DNA of 64,000 nucleotides from JACPFV01 sp038043245 (lineage in GTDB: Bacteria; Pseudomonadota; Gammaproteobacteria; Nevskiales; Nevskiaceae): the NCBI GenBank assembly GCA_038043245.1, contig JBBTCH010000002.1:1-64000 (forward strand). Reading direction: 5' to 3'. A model generated the notes under the pieces. It had not been told where the DNA came from, made no database searches, and saw only the letters and a program-made list of their open reading frames with translations. Positions 8,930 to 18,320 of this stretch are shown here, piece after piece; the stretch's first letter is position 1, and each line of letters opens with the position of its first letter. The position numbers were made by a program, and so were the translations under genes.

Positions 8930-9685
8930 ATGCGTCCCGCATTATTGAGTTCCGCCGTTCTTTTGTTCGTCGCCTGCGCGACTTCGCCGCTGGGCCGCAA
9001 TCAGGTCATGCTGGTGTCAGCCGGCCAGATGAACCAGATGGGCGTCGCCGCGTATCGCGACATGCAGCAGAAAACACCGGCGACCAAAAACAGTAAAGCC
9101 AGCGCCTATGTGAAGTGCGTGGCTGACGCCATCACCCGCGAAGTCGGCGGCGATGACTGGGAAGTGACCGTGTTTGAGGACAAGGCCGTCAACGCGTTTG
9201 CGCTGCCGGGCGGCAAGATCGGCGTCTACACCGGCATGCTCGGCGTCGCCAAGAACCCATCGCAGCTCGCGGCCGTGATCGGCCACGAGGTCTCGCATGT
9301 GCTGGCGAATCACGGCGCCGAGCGCGTCTCCGAAGGCATGCTGGCGCAGGGCGTGACCCAGGTCGCCGCCGCCAGCACCGGCTACGACCCGCGTCTGTTC
9401 CAGCTCGCCGGCGACGTGTTCTTTTTAAAACCCCACTCGCGCACGCAGGAATCCGAAGCGGATCTGCTCGGGCTGGATCTGATGGCCCGGGCGGGGTTTG
9501 ATCCGAGCCAGGCCGCTGAACTCTGGCGCAACATGAGTCAGTCGGGCGGTGGCAAGCCGCCGGAGATTCTGTCCACCCATCCGTCCGACAGCACACGCAT
9601 CGCACAACTCACCGAGCGCATGGCGACCGCGCGACCGCTCTACGAACAGGCGCGCGCGTCCGGCAAGAAACCCAGCTGCGGCTAA
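8930..9685 (+). CDS. M48-family zinc metalloprotease, lipoprotein
   Basis: A 251-residue protein with a lipoprotein signal: hydrophobic N-terminus and lipobox ending at Cys16 (LFVAC). The zinc motif HEVSH is at residues 119-123 and the downstream ESEAD at 174-178, both diagnostic for family M48. It resembles the periplasmic LoiP/YcaL proteases, which take part in outer-membrane protein quality control. The ATG at 8930 is chosen because a purine-rich ribosome site (CGGAG) lies seven bases upstream and because it places the lipobox correctly. Confidence 0.92.
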   Translation: MRPALLSSAVLLFVACATSPLGRNQVMLVSAGQMNQMGVAAYRDMQQKTPATKNSKASAYVKCVADAITREVGGDDWEVTVFEDKAVNAFALPGGKIGVYTGMLGVAKNPSQLAAVIGHEVSHVLANHGAERVSEGMLAQGVTQVAAASTGYDPRLFQLAGDVFFLKPHSRTQESEADLLGLDLMARAGFDPSQAAELWRNMSQSGGGKPPEILSTHPSDSTRIAQLTERMATARPLYEQARASGKKPSCG

Positions 9686-9689
9686 GGGC

Positions 9690-10700
9690 CTAGGTCAGAC
9701 CCAGCGCGTGATCGGCGGATTGCGCCTGCACGTAGTGACACGCTGCGTAGTGCGTGCGCCCGAGCCGGCGCAGATGCGGGACGTCGTCGGCGCAGTGCGT
9801 ATCGGCAATCGGACAGCGCGTGCGGAATACGCAACCGCTCGGCGGTTCGAGCGGGCTGGGCAGTTCGCCTTCGGCGCTCGCCTCGAGATTCAGCGGATTG
9901 CCAGGCACCGACGCCAGCAAGGCGCGGGTATACGGGTGACGCGGACTGCCAAACAGTTCCTGCGTGCTCGCCTGCTCGACGATACGTCCGAGATACATCA
10001 CCAGCACGCGGTGTGACAGATGACGCACCACGGCCAGGTCGTGAGCGATGAAGATCATCGCCAGCTGCTGCTCACGTTGGAGGTCGCGCAGCAGATTGAT
10101 GATCTGCGCCTGCACTGAAACGTCGAGCGAAGACACCGGCTCATCGCAGATCAGGATCTTCGGCTTCACGATCAGCGCGCGGGCGATGCCGGCGCGTTGA
10201 CACTGACCGCCCGAGAATTCATGCGGATAGCGGTTGAAGTGCGCCGCAGACAAGCCAACGCGCTCGAGCATCTCCCGTACTTTGCGCTGACGCTCTTGCG
10301 TGCTGAGTTCCGGATGCAGCGCAAACAGCGGTTCACCGACACTCTCGCCGATGGTCATGCGCGGGTCGAGACTGGCGATGGGATCCTGAAACACCATCTG
10401 GATCTCACGCCGCAGCGGTCGCCAGGCTTCGCGCGTGAGTCGCGCCAGATCGTGTGGCCCGTAGGTGATGCCGCCCGACGTCACCGGCTGCAAGCCCGCC
10501 AGCGCTCGCGCCAGGGTCGACTTGCCGCAACCGGATTCACCGACGATTCCAAGGGTTTCGCCGGCATTGAGATTGAAATGCAAGTCTTCAACTGCTTTTA
10601 CAAAACCGGGCGCGCTCCATGGCCAGGGCCGCGGCAACGGGTGATAGACCTTGAGCCGGCGTACCGACAACAACTGGGCGGGAGCGAGGGCGGCAGACAT
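9690..10700 (-). CDS. oligopeptide/dipeptide ABC transporter ATP-binding protein (OppF/DppF type)
   Basis: A 336-residue cytoplasmic ABC ATPase. It has Walker A GESGCGKST, signature FSGGQ, Walker B ILICDEPVSSLD, and the C-terminal oligopeptide-transporter extension with RHPYTRAL and a cysteine-rich tail (GCVFRTRCP). This is the second ATPase (OppF/DppF) of peptide importers. No binding protein, permease or OppD partner is present within the window, so it must work with components encoded elsewhere or be an orphan. The start at 10700 is placed just ahead of the conserved domain. Confidence 0.9.
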   Translation of the reverse strand: MSAALAPAQLLSVRRLKVYHPLPRPWPWSAPGFVKAVEDLHFNLNAGETLGIVGESGCGKSTLARALAGLQPVTSGGITYGPHDLARLTREAWRPLRREIQMVFQDPIASLDPRMTIGESVGEPLFALHPELSTQERQRKVREMLERVGLSAAHFNRYPHEFSGGQCQRAGIARALIVKPKILICDEPVSSLDVSVQAQIINLLRDLQREQQLAMIFIAHDLAVVRHLSHRVLVMYLGRIVEQASTQELFGSPRHPYTRALLASVPGNPLNLEASAEGELPSPLEPPSGCVFRTRCPIADTHCADDVPHLRRLGRTHYAACHYVQAQSADHALGLT

Positions 10701-10704
10701 GGCG

Positions 10705-11313
10705 CTATTTTGCCAACCTCGCAATGCTGCGGTCGTGCAAGCGGGACAGAAACGTGAGCGCACTCAACGCGCCTATGAGCGCCAGGAACATGTCCCACTG
10801 GGTATCCCAGACGTCACCTTGCGTGCCGAGAAAGGCCTCGGCCGATTCCCCGCCCATCTGCGCCGCACCCCACTCGATAAATTCATAGCAGGCGCTGAAA
10901 GCCAGGCACACGCAGGTGACCAGAAAGAACAGCCAGGCGCCCGGCCGCAAAGGTGACGCTCTCAGCAGAATCTCGCGGGCAAGCAGCGCCGGCACAAACC
11001 CCTGAGCGAAATGACCCAGACGGTCGTAATGGTTGCGCGCGAACCCGAAAATTTCCTGTACCCAGAATCCCGCCGGCACTTCGGCATATGTGTAATGGCC
11101 ACCCACCACCAGAATCAGTGAATGCGCAGTCAGCAGGCGGTAAACCATTGGCGTCAGCGGGAAACGCCGGAACGTTGCAATGAGCAACGGCGCGCCAATC
11201 AGGATGGGGAAAATTTCCAGCAACCATGTCGTGCGGTCTTTGGGCCCGATTCCAGAAATAAGCAGCGCCGTCAGCGTAAAAATCAAAAGCGCGAGGGGTT
11301 CACGAGCGGGCAT
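10705..11313 (-). CDS. YjdF-like (DUF2238) integral membrane protein
   Basis: A 202-residue polytopic membrane protein with about five hydrophobic segments. Conserved segments NHYDRLGHFAQGF, YEFIEWGAAQ and GTQGDVWDTQWDM match the DUF2238/YjdF family. Function is unknown; some relatives sit near phosphatases or lipid genes, which is not the case here. It lies four bases upstream of the peptide-transporter ATPase gene on the same strand, so co-transcription is likely. A longer ORF exists, but Met at 11313 leads straight into the first membrane segment. Confidence 0.82.
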   Translation of the reverse strand: MPAREPLALLIFTLTALLISGIGPKDRTTWLLEIFPILIGAPLLIATFRRFPLTPMVYRLLTAHSLILVVGGHYTYAEVPAGFWVQEIFGFARNHYDRLGHFAQGFVPALLAREILLRASPLRPGAWLFFLVTCVCLAFSACYEFIEWGAAQMGGESAEAFLGTQGDVWDTQWDMFLALIGALSALTFLSRLHDRSIARLAK

Positions 11314-11401
11314 ATCGGCATTTTGCCCGACCGCGCGCCGCTTTTTGTGTCGCATGCCATGTCCGGCGTATTCTCTGATGAACCCAACCGCAGAACTTGT
11401 T

Positions 11402-12025
11402 ATGAATGAAAGCTGGTACGACCGCCACATCCTCCCCTACGTCCTCGATTTCTTCTGCGGCTTCGACGACATACGTCGGCAGCGCGACAAGGTGGTGCCG
11501 CAAGCTCAAGGCCGCGTGCTGGAGATCGGCATCGGCACCGGCCGCAACATGCCGCACTACGACAAATCGAAAATCAGCACGATCGTCGGCCTCGACCCCG
11601 CTCTGCAAATGCATCGGCTGGCGCACAAGCGCATCGCCAAGGCCGGCCTCGATGTGGAGCTGATGGACCTGTCAGCGGAGAAAATCCCGCAACCCGACGC
11701 CAGCTTTGACACCGTCGTCTGCACCTACACCTTGTGCACGATTCCCGATCCGGTCGCCGCCCTGCGCGAGATGCGTCGCGTGTTGAAACCCGGCGGCAAG
11801 CTGCTGTTCTGCGAACACGGGCTCGCCCCCGACGAATCGGTGCGGCGCTGGCAGACGCGCCTGACCCCGCGCTGGAAGAAAATCGCCGGTGGCTGCCACA
11901 TGGATCGCGACATCCCCGGTCTGCTCGCCGCGGGCGGATTCAAGTGCAGCACGCTCAACACGATGTATCTGCCGGGCCCGAGGCCGCTGACGTTTAATTA
12001 CTGGGGTGAAGCGATTGCTGGCTGA
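11402..12025 (+). CDS. class I SAM-dependent methyltransferase
   Basis: A 207-residue Rossmann-fold methyltransferase. Motif I is VLEIGIGTGRN, the acidic end of strand 2 is GLDP, and the post-I region DTVVCTYTLCTIPDP and LKPGGKLLFCEHG fit the UbiE/phospholipid methyltransferase superfamily. Substrate cannot be predicted. The start is uncertain: ATG 11402 (MNESWYDRHI) matches relatives, but ATG 11378 is in frame and neither has a strong ribosome site. It precedes the flavin monooxygenase gene by six bases, so a shared pathway is possible. Confidence 0.85.
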   Translation: MNESWYDRHILPYVLDFFCGFDDIRRQRDKVVPQAQGRVLEIGIGTGRNMPHYDKSKISTIVGLDPALQMHRLAHKRIAKAGLDVELMDLSAEKIPQPDASFDTVVCTYTLCTIPDPVAALREMRRVLKPGGKLLFCEHGLAPDESVRRWQTRLTPRWKKIAGGCHMDRDIPGLLAAGGFKCSTLNTMYLPGPRPLTFNYWGEAIAG

Positions 12026-12031
12026 ATCCGC

Positions 12032-13600
12032 ATGCTGGAAACGCCGGAAGTTCTGATCGTTGGTGCCGGACCGACCGGCCTGATGCTCGCCAACCAGCTC
12101 GCGCGGCACGGCGTACGCGCCACGATCATTGACCGCAACCCCGGCCCGTCGGTGCAGACCAAGGCCCTCGCCGTGCAGTCGCGCACGCTCGAAATCTATT
12201 CGCGCATGGGCATTGCCGAACCGGCGCTGCAGCTCGGCCAGCGCGCGACGGGCGCCAACCTCTGGGTCGAGGGCCGGCCGATGGCACGCGTGCCGCTCGG
12301 CGATATCGGACGCGATCTCAGCCCCTTCCCCTTTGTGCTGATCCTCGGCCAGGACGACAACGAGAAGCTGCTGGGCGCTGCGCTGCGTCGTCACGGTATT
12401 GTCGTGCAGTGGAATACCGAGCTGGTCGGCCTCGAACAGAACGCCGACGGCGTGCGTGCCACGCTCAAGCAGTCGGATGGCTCGACGCGACGAATCGAGA
12501 CACGCTGGCTCGCCGGCTGCGACGGCCCGCACAGCGCCGTGCGCAACCTGTGTGGCATCGGCTTTCCCGGAGCACCCTACGCGCACGTGTTTTTCGTCGC
12601 CGACACGCGCATGACCGGGCCGATGATTCCGGACGAACTCAACGTCTATCTCTGGCGCAGCGGCTTTCACCTGTTCTTCCCGCTGCACGGGACCGATCAC
12701 TGGCGCGTGGTCGGCATCCTGCCGCCGGAGCTGCGCGATCGTGACGACCTCGACTTCGAAACCGTCGCGCCCGCGGTGCGCAAGGAAGCCGGTACCGCGC
12801 TGCAATTCCAGACGTGCAGCTGGTTTTCGACCTACCGCATCCATCACCGCCGCGCCGAAAAATTCCGCGACCGCCGCTGCTTCCTGCTCGGCGACGCGGC
12901 GCATATCCACAGTCCGGTCGGTGGCCAGGGCATGAACACCGGCCTGCAGGACGCCTACAACCTCGGCTGGAAACTGGCGCGGGTTGTCACGCGACAAGCC
13001 GATGAGCGCCTGCTCGATTCTTTTGAGGCCGAGCGCATCCCGGTGGCTGAACGGCTGCTGGAGACGACCGACCGCGCCTTCGCTCTGATTGTTTCCGACA
13101 GCGGGCTGGCCGGACTGTTGCGCACCCGCGTGCTCGCCCGCGTACTCGCCTTCGCCATGCGCTTCGAACGCATTCAAAAACTCGCCTACCGCACGATTGC
13201 CCAGATCGGCATCCAGTACCGCAGCAGCCCGCTGTCCGAACCACAATCCGGATTGCCGCCGGATGCGCCGCGCGCCGGCGATCGTTTTCCCTGGCTGCGT
13301 CTGCGGTTCACGCCGGGCGGCATCACCGAAGATCTGTATTCACGCTACGACGACACCCGCTTCAACCTGCTGCTGTTCGGCCAGCCGGCGCCGGCGTCGG
13401 TGGATCAGCGAATCCTCGTCCACTGCATCCCCGATGATGTCGCCAATGAACTCGAACGGGTACGGCGGCACATCCCGAAACCTTCATTCTTCCTATTGCG
13501 TCCGGATGGCCATGTCGGCCTCGCCGGCAGGACCCCCAGCGCATCGGCCCTGAGCCATTATCTCCACGAACGTCTGGGTGACTGCATGACGCCACTGTGA
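12032..13600 (+). CDS. FAD-dependent aromatic-ring-hydroxylase-type monooxygenase
   Basis: A 522-residue group A flavoprotein monooxygenase. The dinucleotide motif VGAGPTGLM is at the N-terminus. The DG motif is in LAGCDGPHSAVR and the GD motif in LLGDAAHIHSPVGGQGMN, where the FAD ribityl and substrate pocket meet. The last ~130 residues look like the thioredoxin-like C-terminal domain of PheA/TfdB-type phenol hydroxylases. It should insert one oxygen atom into an aromatic or polyketide-like substrate using NAD(P)H; the substrate is not predictable. It sits directly behind a methyltransferase gene. Confidence 0.88.
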   Translation: MLETPEVLIVGAGPTGLMLANQLARHGVRATIIDRNPGPSVQTKALAVQSRTLEIYSRMGIAEPALQLGQRATGANLWVEGRPMARVPLGDIGRDLSPFPFVLILGQDDNEKLLGAALRRHGIVVQWNTELVGLEQNADGVRATLKQSDGSTRRIETRWLAGCDGPHSAVRNLCGIGFPGAPYAHVFFVADTRMTGPMIPDELNVYLWRSGFHLFFPLHGTDHWRVVGILPPELRDRDDLDFETVAPAVRKEAGTALQFQTCSWFSTYRIHHRRAEKFRDRRCFLLGDAAHIHSPVGGQGMNTGLQDAYNLGWKLARVVTRQADERLLDSFEAERIPVAERLLETTDRAFALIVSDSGLAGLLRTRVLARVLAFAMRFERIQKLAYRTIAQIGIQYRSSPLSEPQSGLPPDAPRAGDRFPWLRLRFTPGGITEDLYSRYDDTRFNLLLFGQPAPASVDQRILVHCIPDDVANELERVRRHIPKPSFFLLRPDGHVGLAGRTPSASALSHYLHERLGDCMTPL

Positions 13601-13744
13601 TCAAACGCACATTTCAGCGTGGTATGTAATCACCATAGGAATACTCCGCGCGCCCTAAATACACTGGCCGCCCCTACACCACCGGATCGCGACGCCCTGC
13701 ACAGCGCACCGCTGCGGCAGCGCTGACTCTCCATCGATTACGCC

Positions 13745-14974
13745 ATGCCCTCACGCCTCTCCGCCAAAAAAACCGCACCGCAGGCCGCGCCGCTACCGCC
13801 CGACCCGATCCAGCGGTTCTGGCAGGCAGAAACCCTATTTAACGAAGCCGGGCAGCAGCCGTCGTTTTTCCGCAAGCGGCTGAGCCAGTTTGCCGGCCTG
13901 TCGGCCGTGCTGGCGTTCATGCTGGTGGACCTGTTCGCAGACACGTCGCTCCACAGCGCGGTGGTGACCGACTGGAAACTGGTGGCGCTGTTCTTGCCGA
14001 TGCTGCTGATCCCGATCGCGCTGACGCTGACCCGCGAGCCGCCGGCGCGCCTGACCCAGTACGCGTTCATCGGCCTGTTCGTCACCGGCATGGCCGTGGC
14101 CGGCGTGCTCGAAGTCACCGAGCGACATGCCAGCTGGTTCAACCAGGAGTCGCTGACGCTGGCCACCCTCTACATCTACTTTCTCTCGGGCCTGTCCTTG
14201 TTCCGCGCGCTGTTCTGCGGCCTGTCGGCGTGGCTGGCCTTTGGCATCAGCCAGCTATACGGGCTGGATTTTTCATCCGCCCTGCAGGACAGCTATTACC
14301 TGTTCATTGCCAACGCGGTCGGCGCCAGCGGGCTCTACCACTTGGAATGGAACGCCCGGCAGAAATACCAGGAAATCGCGCAGCTGAGGGCGGACAGCTT
14401 GGTCGATGAGACCACCGGGCTGCTCAACCGGCGCTCGATTGATGCACATCTGAAACGCGTCTGGCGCCACGCTTGGCGCGAATCCAAGTCCCTGTGCGTC
14501 CTGCGACTCAACACCGACCGCTTCCACGATACCTGCCGGCAATTGGGCAAGGACAAGGGCACCGCCTTCCTGCTGCACGTCGCGCAGGCGCTGAGCACCC
14601 ACGCGCGGCGACCGCTGGATGCCGTCGGCCGCTACGGCAACGACGAATTTCTGGTCGTCTGGTATGACCCGCGCGCAAGCTGGCTCCAGCCGGCGCTGCA
14701 AGTCTTGAATTCGACATTCGCTTCTTTCGACGCCGGCATCGGTCTTGGGCTCAGCCCGTTCACTCTCAGCGGCGCCATCGCGCGGGTCAGCCCGCAGAGT
14801 GACGACGAGGAAGAGCTGGCGCGGTTCATGGACAAGATCTGCCTCGACCTGCGGCGCGCCAAGCAATCGGGCGGCGGTCGCATCGTGATCAGCGACCTTT
14901 CGGACCCCGTCAAACGCAAGGCCACAGAGCAGATACCCGCTGCGCGGCCGGCTGAAGCTTCGCAGGCCGGATAA
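13745..14974 (+). CDS. membrane protein with a degenerate GGDEF domain
   Basis: A 409-residue protein with an N-terminal region of about six membrane helices (residues 48-205), then a GGDEF fold starting at the DETTGLLNRRS motif (near 223). The active-site loop reads YGNDEF: the second glycine of GGDEF is Asn299, with D300, E301 and F302 retained. This makes diguanylate cyclase activity doubtful, and it could be a c-di-GMP or nucleotide-responsive receptor instead. No EAL domain is attached. The 144 bases before it contain nothing recognisable. Confidence 0.82.
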   Translation: MPSRLSAKKTAPQAAPLPPDPIQRFWQAETLFNEAGQQPSFFRKRLSQFAGLSAVLAFMLVDLFADTSLHSAVVTDWKLVALFLPMLLIPIALTLTREPPARLTQYAFIGLFVTGMAVAGVLEVTERHASWFNQESLTLATLYIYFLSGLSLFRALFCGLSAWLAFGISQLYGLDFSSALQDSYYLFIANAVGASGLYHLEWNARQKYQEIAQLRADSLVDETTGLLNRRSIDAHLKRVWRHAWRESKSLCVLRLNTDRFHDTCRQLGKDKGTAFLLHVAQALSTHARRPLDAVGRYGNDEFLVVWYDPRASWLQPALQVLNSTFASFDAGIGLGLSPFTLSGAIARVSPQSDDEEELARFMDKICLDLRRAKQSGGGRIVISDLSDPVKRKATEQIPAARPAEASQAG

Positions 14975-15009
14975 AACCGCGACCGATTGAGCCTTTCGAG
15001 GCCTGAACC

Positions 15010-15035
15010 CACCCGCAAAAGCCCTTATGCGGGTG
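15010..15035. terminator. hairpin between convergent genes, weak terminator candidate
   Basis: Arms CACCCGCA (15010-15017) and TGCGGGTG (15028-15035) pair perfectly over eight bases with a ten-base loop. It lies between the convergent GGDEF and ABC exporter genes and overlaps the end of the exporter gene. There is no T-tract on either side, so intrinsic termination is uncertain. Confidence 0.35.
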
Positions 15036-16833
15036 AGACGTCCGAGCGTTGTTGCAAGGCCCACAGCCTTGCATAGACGCCGTTTGCAGCCAGTAGCTGG
15101 GCATGCGTTCCGCGTTCGGCGACGGCGCCCTGTTCAAGCACGACGATCTCATCGGCATCAGTGACGGTAGACAGCCGATGCGCGATGACCAGCGTGGTGC
15201 GCGCCCTGGCCGCCTCGCGCAGGGCTTCGAGAATCGCGCGTTCCGACACCGAATCCAGAGACGAAGTGGCCTCGTCGAAGATCATCAGCGGTGGGTCCTT
15301 GAGCAGGGCGCGGGCGATGGCGACGCGCTGTTTCTCGCCGCCGGACAGTTTCAAGCCGCGCTCGCCAACCTCGGTGTCGTAACCGCGCGGCAACTGGGCG
15401 ATGAAGCCGTCGAGGTGCGCGAGTTTTGCCACGCGCTTGATGTCGGCTTTGCTCGCGCCGGGTTTGCCGTAGGCGATGTTGTAGGCCAAGGTGTCGTTGA
15501 ACAGCACCGTGTCCTGCGGCACCACGCCGATGTGGGAACGCAGGGACTCTTGCGTCAGCGCGCGCAGGTCTTTGCCGTTGAGCGCGATGCGGCCGGACTC
15601 GACGTCGTAGAACCGGAACAGCAACCGCGCCAGTGTGGACTTGCCGGCGCCGCTGGCACCGACCACCGCCAGCTTTTTGCCTTGCGGAATCTCGAAGCTG
15701 ACGTCACGCAGGATCGGCCGTTCGGAGCTGTAGCGGAAAGCGACGCGCTCGAAACTGACGTGCACCGAGGTGTCGGACAGCGTTGCCGCGTTAGGCGCAT
15801 CCTGCACCCTGGCCGCCTGCTGGCGCAGGCTGAACATGCGCTGCATGTCGGTGAGCGCGCGGCGCATCTCGCGATAGACGAAGCCGAGCACGTTCAACGG
15901 CACGAACAGCTGCATCATGAACGCATTGATGGCGACGAAATCGCCGAGACTGGCGCGCTGTGCGGCCACATCGTGCGCGGCCAGCAGCATCAGCCCGGTG
16001 ACAGCGGCAGCGATGATCAGCGCCTGGCCGACGTTGAGCAGCGACAAGGTCAGCCGGCTCTGTCGCTGTGCGGTTTCCCAGGTCGCCAGCATCTGGTCGT
16101 AGGCGCGCGACTCCTCGCGTTCGGCGCCGAACAGCTTCACCGTCTCGTAATTGAGCAGCGAGTCGATGGCACGGGTGTTGGCCCGCGAATCCAGCTGGTT
16201 GGCCTCGCGCACGAAACGCGTGCGCCATTCGGTGATGAGCACCGAGAACGCCACATACAACACCACCGAGCCGGCGGCGATCAGCGCAAAACTGCCGCCG
16301 TAGTTGAGCCACAGGATCACCGCGACCAGCGCGATCTCCAGCAGCGTCGGCAGGATGTTGAACAGCAGGAAGCGCAGCAGGAAGCTGATGCCGGCGACAC
16401 CGCGCTCGATGTCGCGCGATAGGCCGCCGGTGCGGCGCGTCAGGTGAAAATCCAGATCCAGCGTGTGCAGGTGGCGGAACACGTCGAGCGAGGCTCGGCG
16501 CATGGCGCGCTCGGAGACGCGGCCGAACACCACGTCGCGCAACTCGCCGAACAGCACGTTGAAAAACCGCAGCGCGCCGTACGCGAGCAGCAGGGCGAGC
16601 GGCACCACGACCAGACCGGGATCGGCGCCAAGTCCGTCCACCAACTCCTTGAGCAACAACGGCAACGCGACGCCGGACAGCTTGGCCAGCACCAGCAGCA
16701 GCATCGCCAGCGCAATACGACCCGGAAAATCCCGCAGATAGGGCAACAGGCCGAGCAGGCCGCGCCACTCGGTGCGGGCCTGCTGCGCAGTCTCGGTGTT
16801 TTCTGGCAGCCGGGTCGGCCGGCGTACGAGCAT
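15025..16833 (-). CDS. Atm1-like ABC exporter (fused membrane and ATPase domains)
   Basis: A 602-residue half-transporter: six membrane helices (about residues 40-330) then an ABC ATPase with Walker A GASGAGKST, signature LSGGE and Walker B IFDEATSSLD. The coupling segment NYETVKLFGAEREE and the following region resemble Atm1/HMT1/ABCB7 exporters, which move glutathione- or persulfide-linked sulfur compounds and heavy-metal conjugates. Its ATG shares one base with the nuoN stop (ATGA), making it a translationally coupled last gene of the complex I operon. The transported compound is inferred by family only. Confidence 0.85.
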   Translation of the reverse strand: MLVRRPTRLPENTETAQQARTEWRGLLGLLPYLRDFPGRIALAMLLLVLAKLSGVALPLLLKELVDGLGADPGLVVVPLALLLAYGALRFFNVLFGELRDVVFGRVSERAMRRASLDVFRHLHTLDLDFHLTRRTGGLSRDIERGVAGISFLLRFLLFNILPTLLEIALVAVILWLNYGGSFALIAAGSVVLYVAFSVLITEWRTRFVREANQLDSRANTRAIDSLLNYETVKLFGAEREESRAYDQMLATWETAQRQSRLTLSLLNVGQALIIAAAVTGLMLLAAHDVAAQRASLGDFVAINAFMMQLFVPLNVLGFVYREMRRALTDMQRMFSLRQQAARVQDAPNAATLSDTSVHVSFERVAFRYSSERPILRDVSFEIPQGKKLAVVGASGAGKSTLARLLFRFYDVESGRIALNGKDLRALTQESLRSHIGVVPQDTVLFNDTLAYNIAYGKPGASKADIKRVAKLAHLDGFIAQLPRGYDTEVGERGLKLSGGEKQRVAIARALLKDPPLMIFDEATSSLDSVSERAILEALREAARARTTLVIAHRLSTVTDADEIVVLEQGAVAERGTHAQLLAANGVYARLWALQQRSDVSPA

Positions 16834-18320
16834 CAGCCTGTGGCCAAGGTCGCGTGCTTGATCAGATACAGCAGCGGTTCGGGATAGATGCCGATCAACA
16901 GCATCAGCAACATCAGCAGCAAAGTGACGAGACCGCCGGCGCGCGCCTCCCAGCCGAGCGTGACGTCGAAGCCCATGCGCCTGGGGTCGGCCATGAACAT
17001 GACGCTGATCACGCGCAGGTAATAGAACAACCCGATCGCCGAGCCGAGTACGACCGCGCCGAGCAGCGTCCACAGTTGCGCGTCAAAACCGGCGGCGATG
17101 ACATAGAACTTGCCGATGAACCCGGCGGTGACCGGGATGCCGGCCAGCGACAACATCATCGCCGTCAGGATCGCGGTGAGGAACGGCCGCCGCCAGAACA
17201 GGCCGCGATAGTCCTCGAGCTGATCGGCATCGCGCTCGCCCAGCGGGCTCGACACCAGGGTGATGATGCCGAAGGCGCCAAGATTGGTGATGACATAAGT
17301 CAGCAAGTAGACATTGACCGCTTCCACCGCCAGCGGCCCGGTGGCGATCAACGCCACCATCACGTAACCGAAATGCGCGATCGACGAATAGGCGAGCAGG
17401 CGCTTGAGGTTCTGCTGCTGCAAGGCGAGTACGTTGCCGACGAGGATCGAAACCAGGGCGAGCACCGACAGCAGATTCAGCAGCACGCCGGTGGCATAGC
17501 CGCCGCCCTCGGCGAAGAACCGCAACAGCACCGCGAAGATCGCGACTTTGCTGGCGGTGGACAGATACGCGGTCACTGGCGCCGGCGCGCCTTCGTAGAC
17601 GTCCGGCGTCCACAGATGGAACGGCACCAGCGACAGCTTGAAGCCGACGGCGACCATGATCAGCACCGAGCCGATCAGGATGTAGGGGCCGGAGGCATCG
17701 CCCGCTGACAGGTACTGTGCCAGCGCGGGGAACGCCAGCGCGCCGCTGTCGGCGTAGATCAGCGCCATGCCGAACAGCAGGAAGGCCGAAGCCGCCGCCG
17801 ACAGGATCAGGTATTTGACCGAAGCTTCGAGCGCACGCCGATCGTGCAGTGGATACGCGATCATCGCCAGCAGCGGCACCGACAGCAGCTCGACGCCGAT
17901 GAACAGCGAGGCCAGATGATTGCTCGCGCACAGCACCATCCCGCCGAGCGCGGACAAGGACAGCAGCAGATAGAACTCCTCCGGCTTGCCCTTGAACTCG
18001 TCGAAATACGGATGCGCGAGCGTGGCGGTGGCCAGCGTCGCCGACAGGATCAGCCCCATGTAGAACACGCTGTAACCGTCGATCTTCAGCAGCGGCGTGA
18101 CTTGCTGTGGCAGCACCTGCGGGATGAGATCGACCAGCAGCAGCGGTCCAAAAAATATCAGCGAGCTGACCAGCAGCGCGACGTTCAGGCCAGCGACACT
18201 GAACGTGGCGTTGATCTGGTGATGACGCCGCACGGCGATGCCCATCATCACCGCCACGCAGGTGGCAGCGATCACCAGGATCGGCGACAGCGCCAGCCAT
18301 TGCTCGAGCGTGAAGATCAT
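16833..18320 (-). CDS. nuoN: NADH-quinone oxidoreductase subunit N
   Basis: A 495-residue inner-membrane subunit of complex I, one of three antiporter-like proton-pumping subunits. It has about 14 membrane helices and the conserved lysine-bearing loop segment in TM helices near FKLSLVPFHLWTPDVYEG. Length fits NuoN. It overlaps nuoM by four bases upstream and shares one base with the ABC exporter start downstream, so it is not the translational end of this operon. Confidence 0.97.
   Translation of the reverse strand: MIFTLEQWLALSPILVIAATCVAVMMGIAVRRHHQINATFSVAGLNVALLVSSLIFFGPLLLVDLIPQVLPQQVTPLLKIDGYSVFYMGLILSATLATATLAHPYFDEFKGKPEEFYLLLSLSALGGMVLCASNHLASLFIGVELLSVPLLAMIAYPLHDRRALEASVKYLILSAAASAFLLFGMALIYADSGALAFPALAQYLSAGDASGPYILIGSVLIMVAVGFKLSLVPFHLWTPDVYEGAPAPVTAYLSTASKVAIFAVLLRFFAEGGGYATGVLLNLLSVLALVSILVGNVLALQQQNLKRLLAYSSIAHFGYVMVALIATGPLAVEAVNVYLLTYVITNLGAFGIITLVSSPLGERDADQLEDYRGLFWRRPFLTAILTAMMLSLAGIPVTAGFIGKFYVIAAGFDAQLWTLLGAVVLGSAIGLFYYLRVISVMFMADPRRMGFDVTLGWEARAGGLVTLLLMLLMLLIGIYPEPLLYLIKHATLATG

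Noticed and set aside
16833..17073. N-terminal extension of the ABC exporter by 80 residues
   Set aside because: The extension is an arginine-rich out-of-frame reading of nuoN. The exporter starts naturally at ATG 16833, overlapping the nuoN stop.
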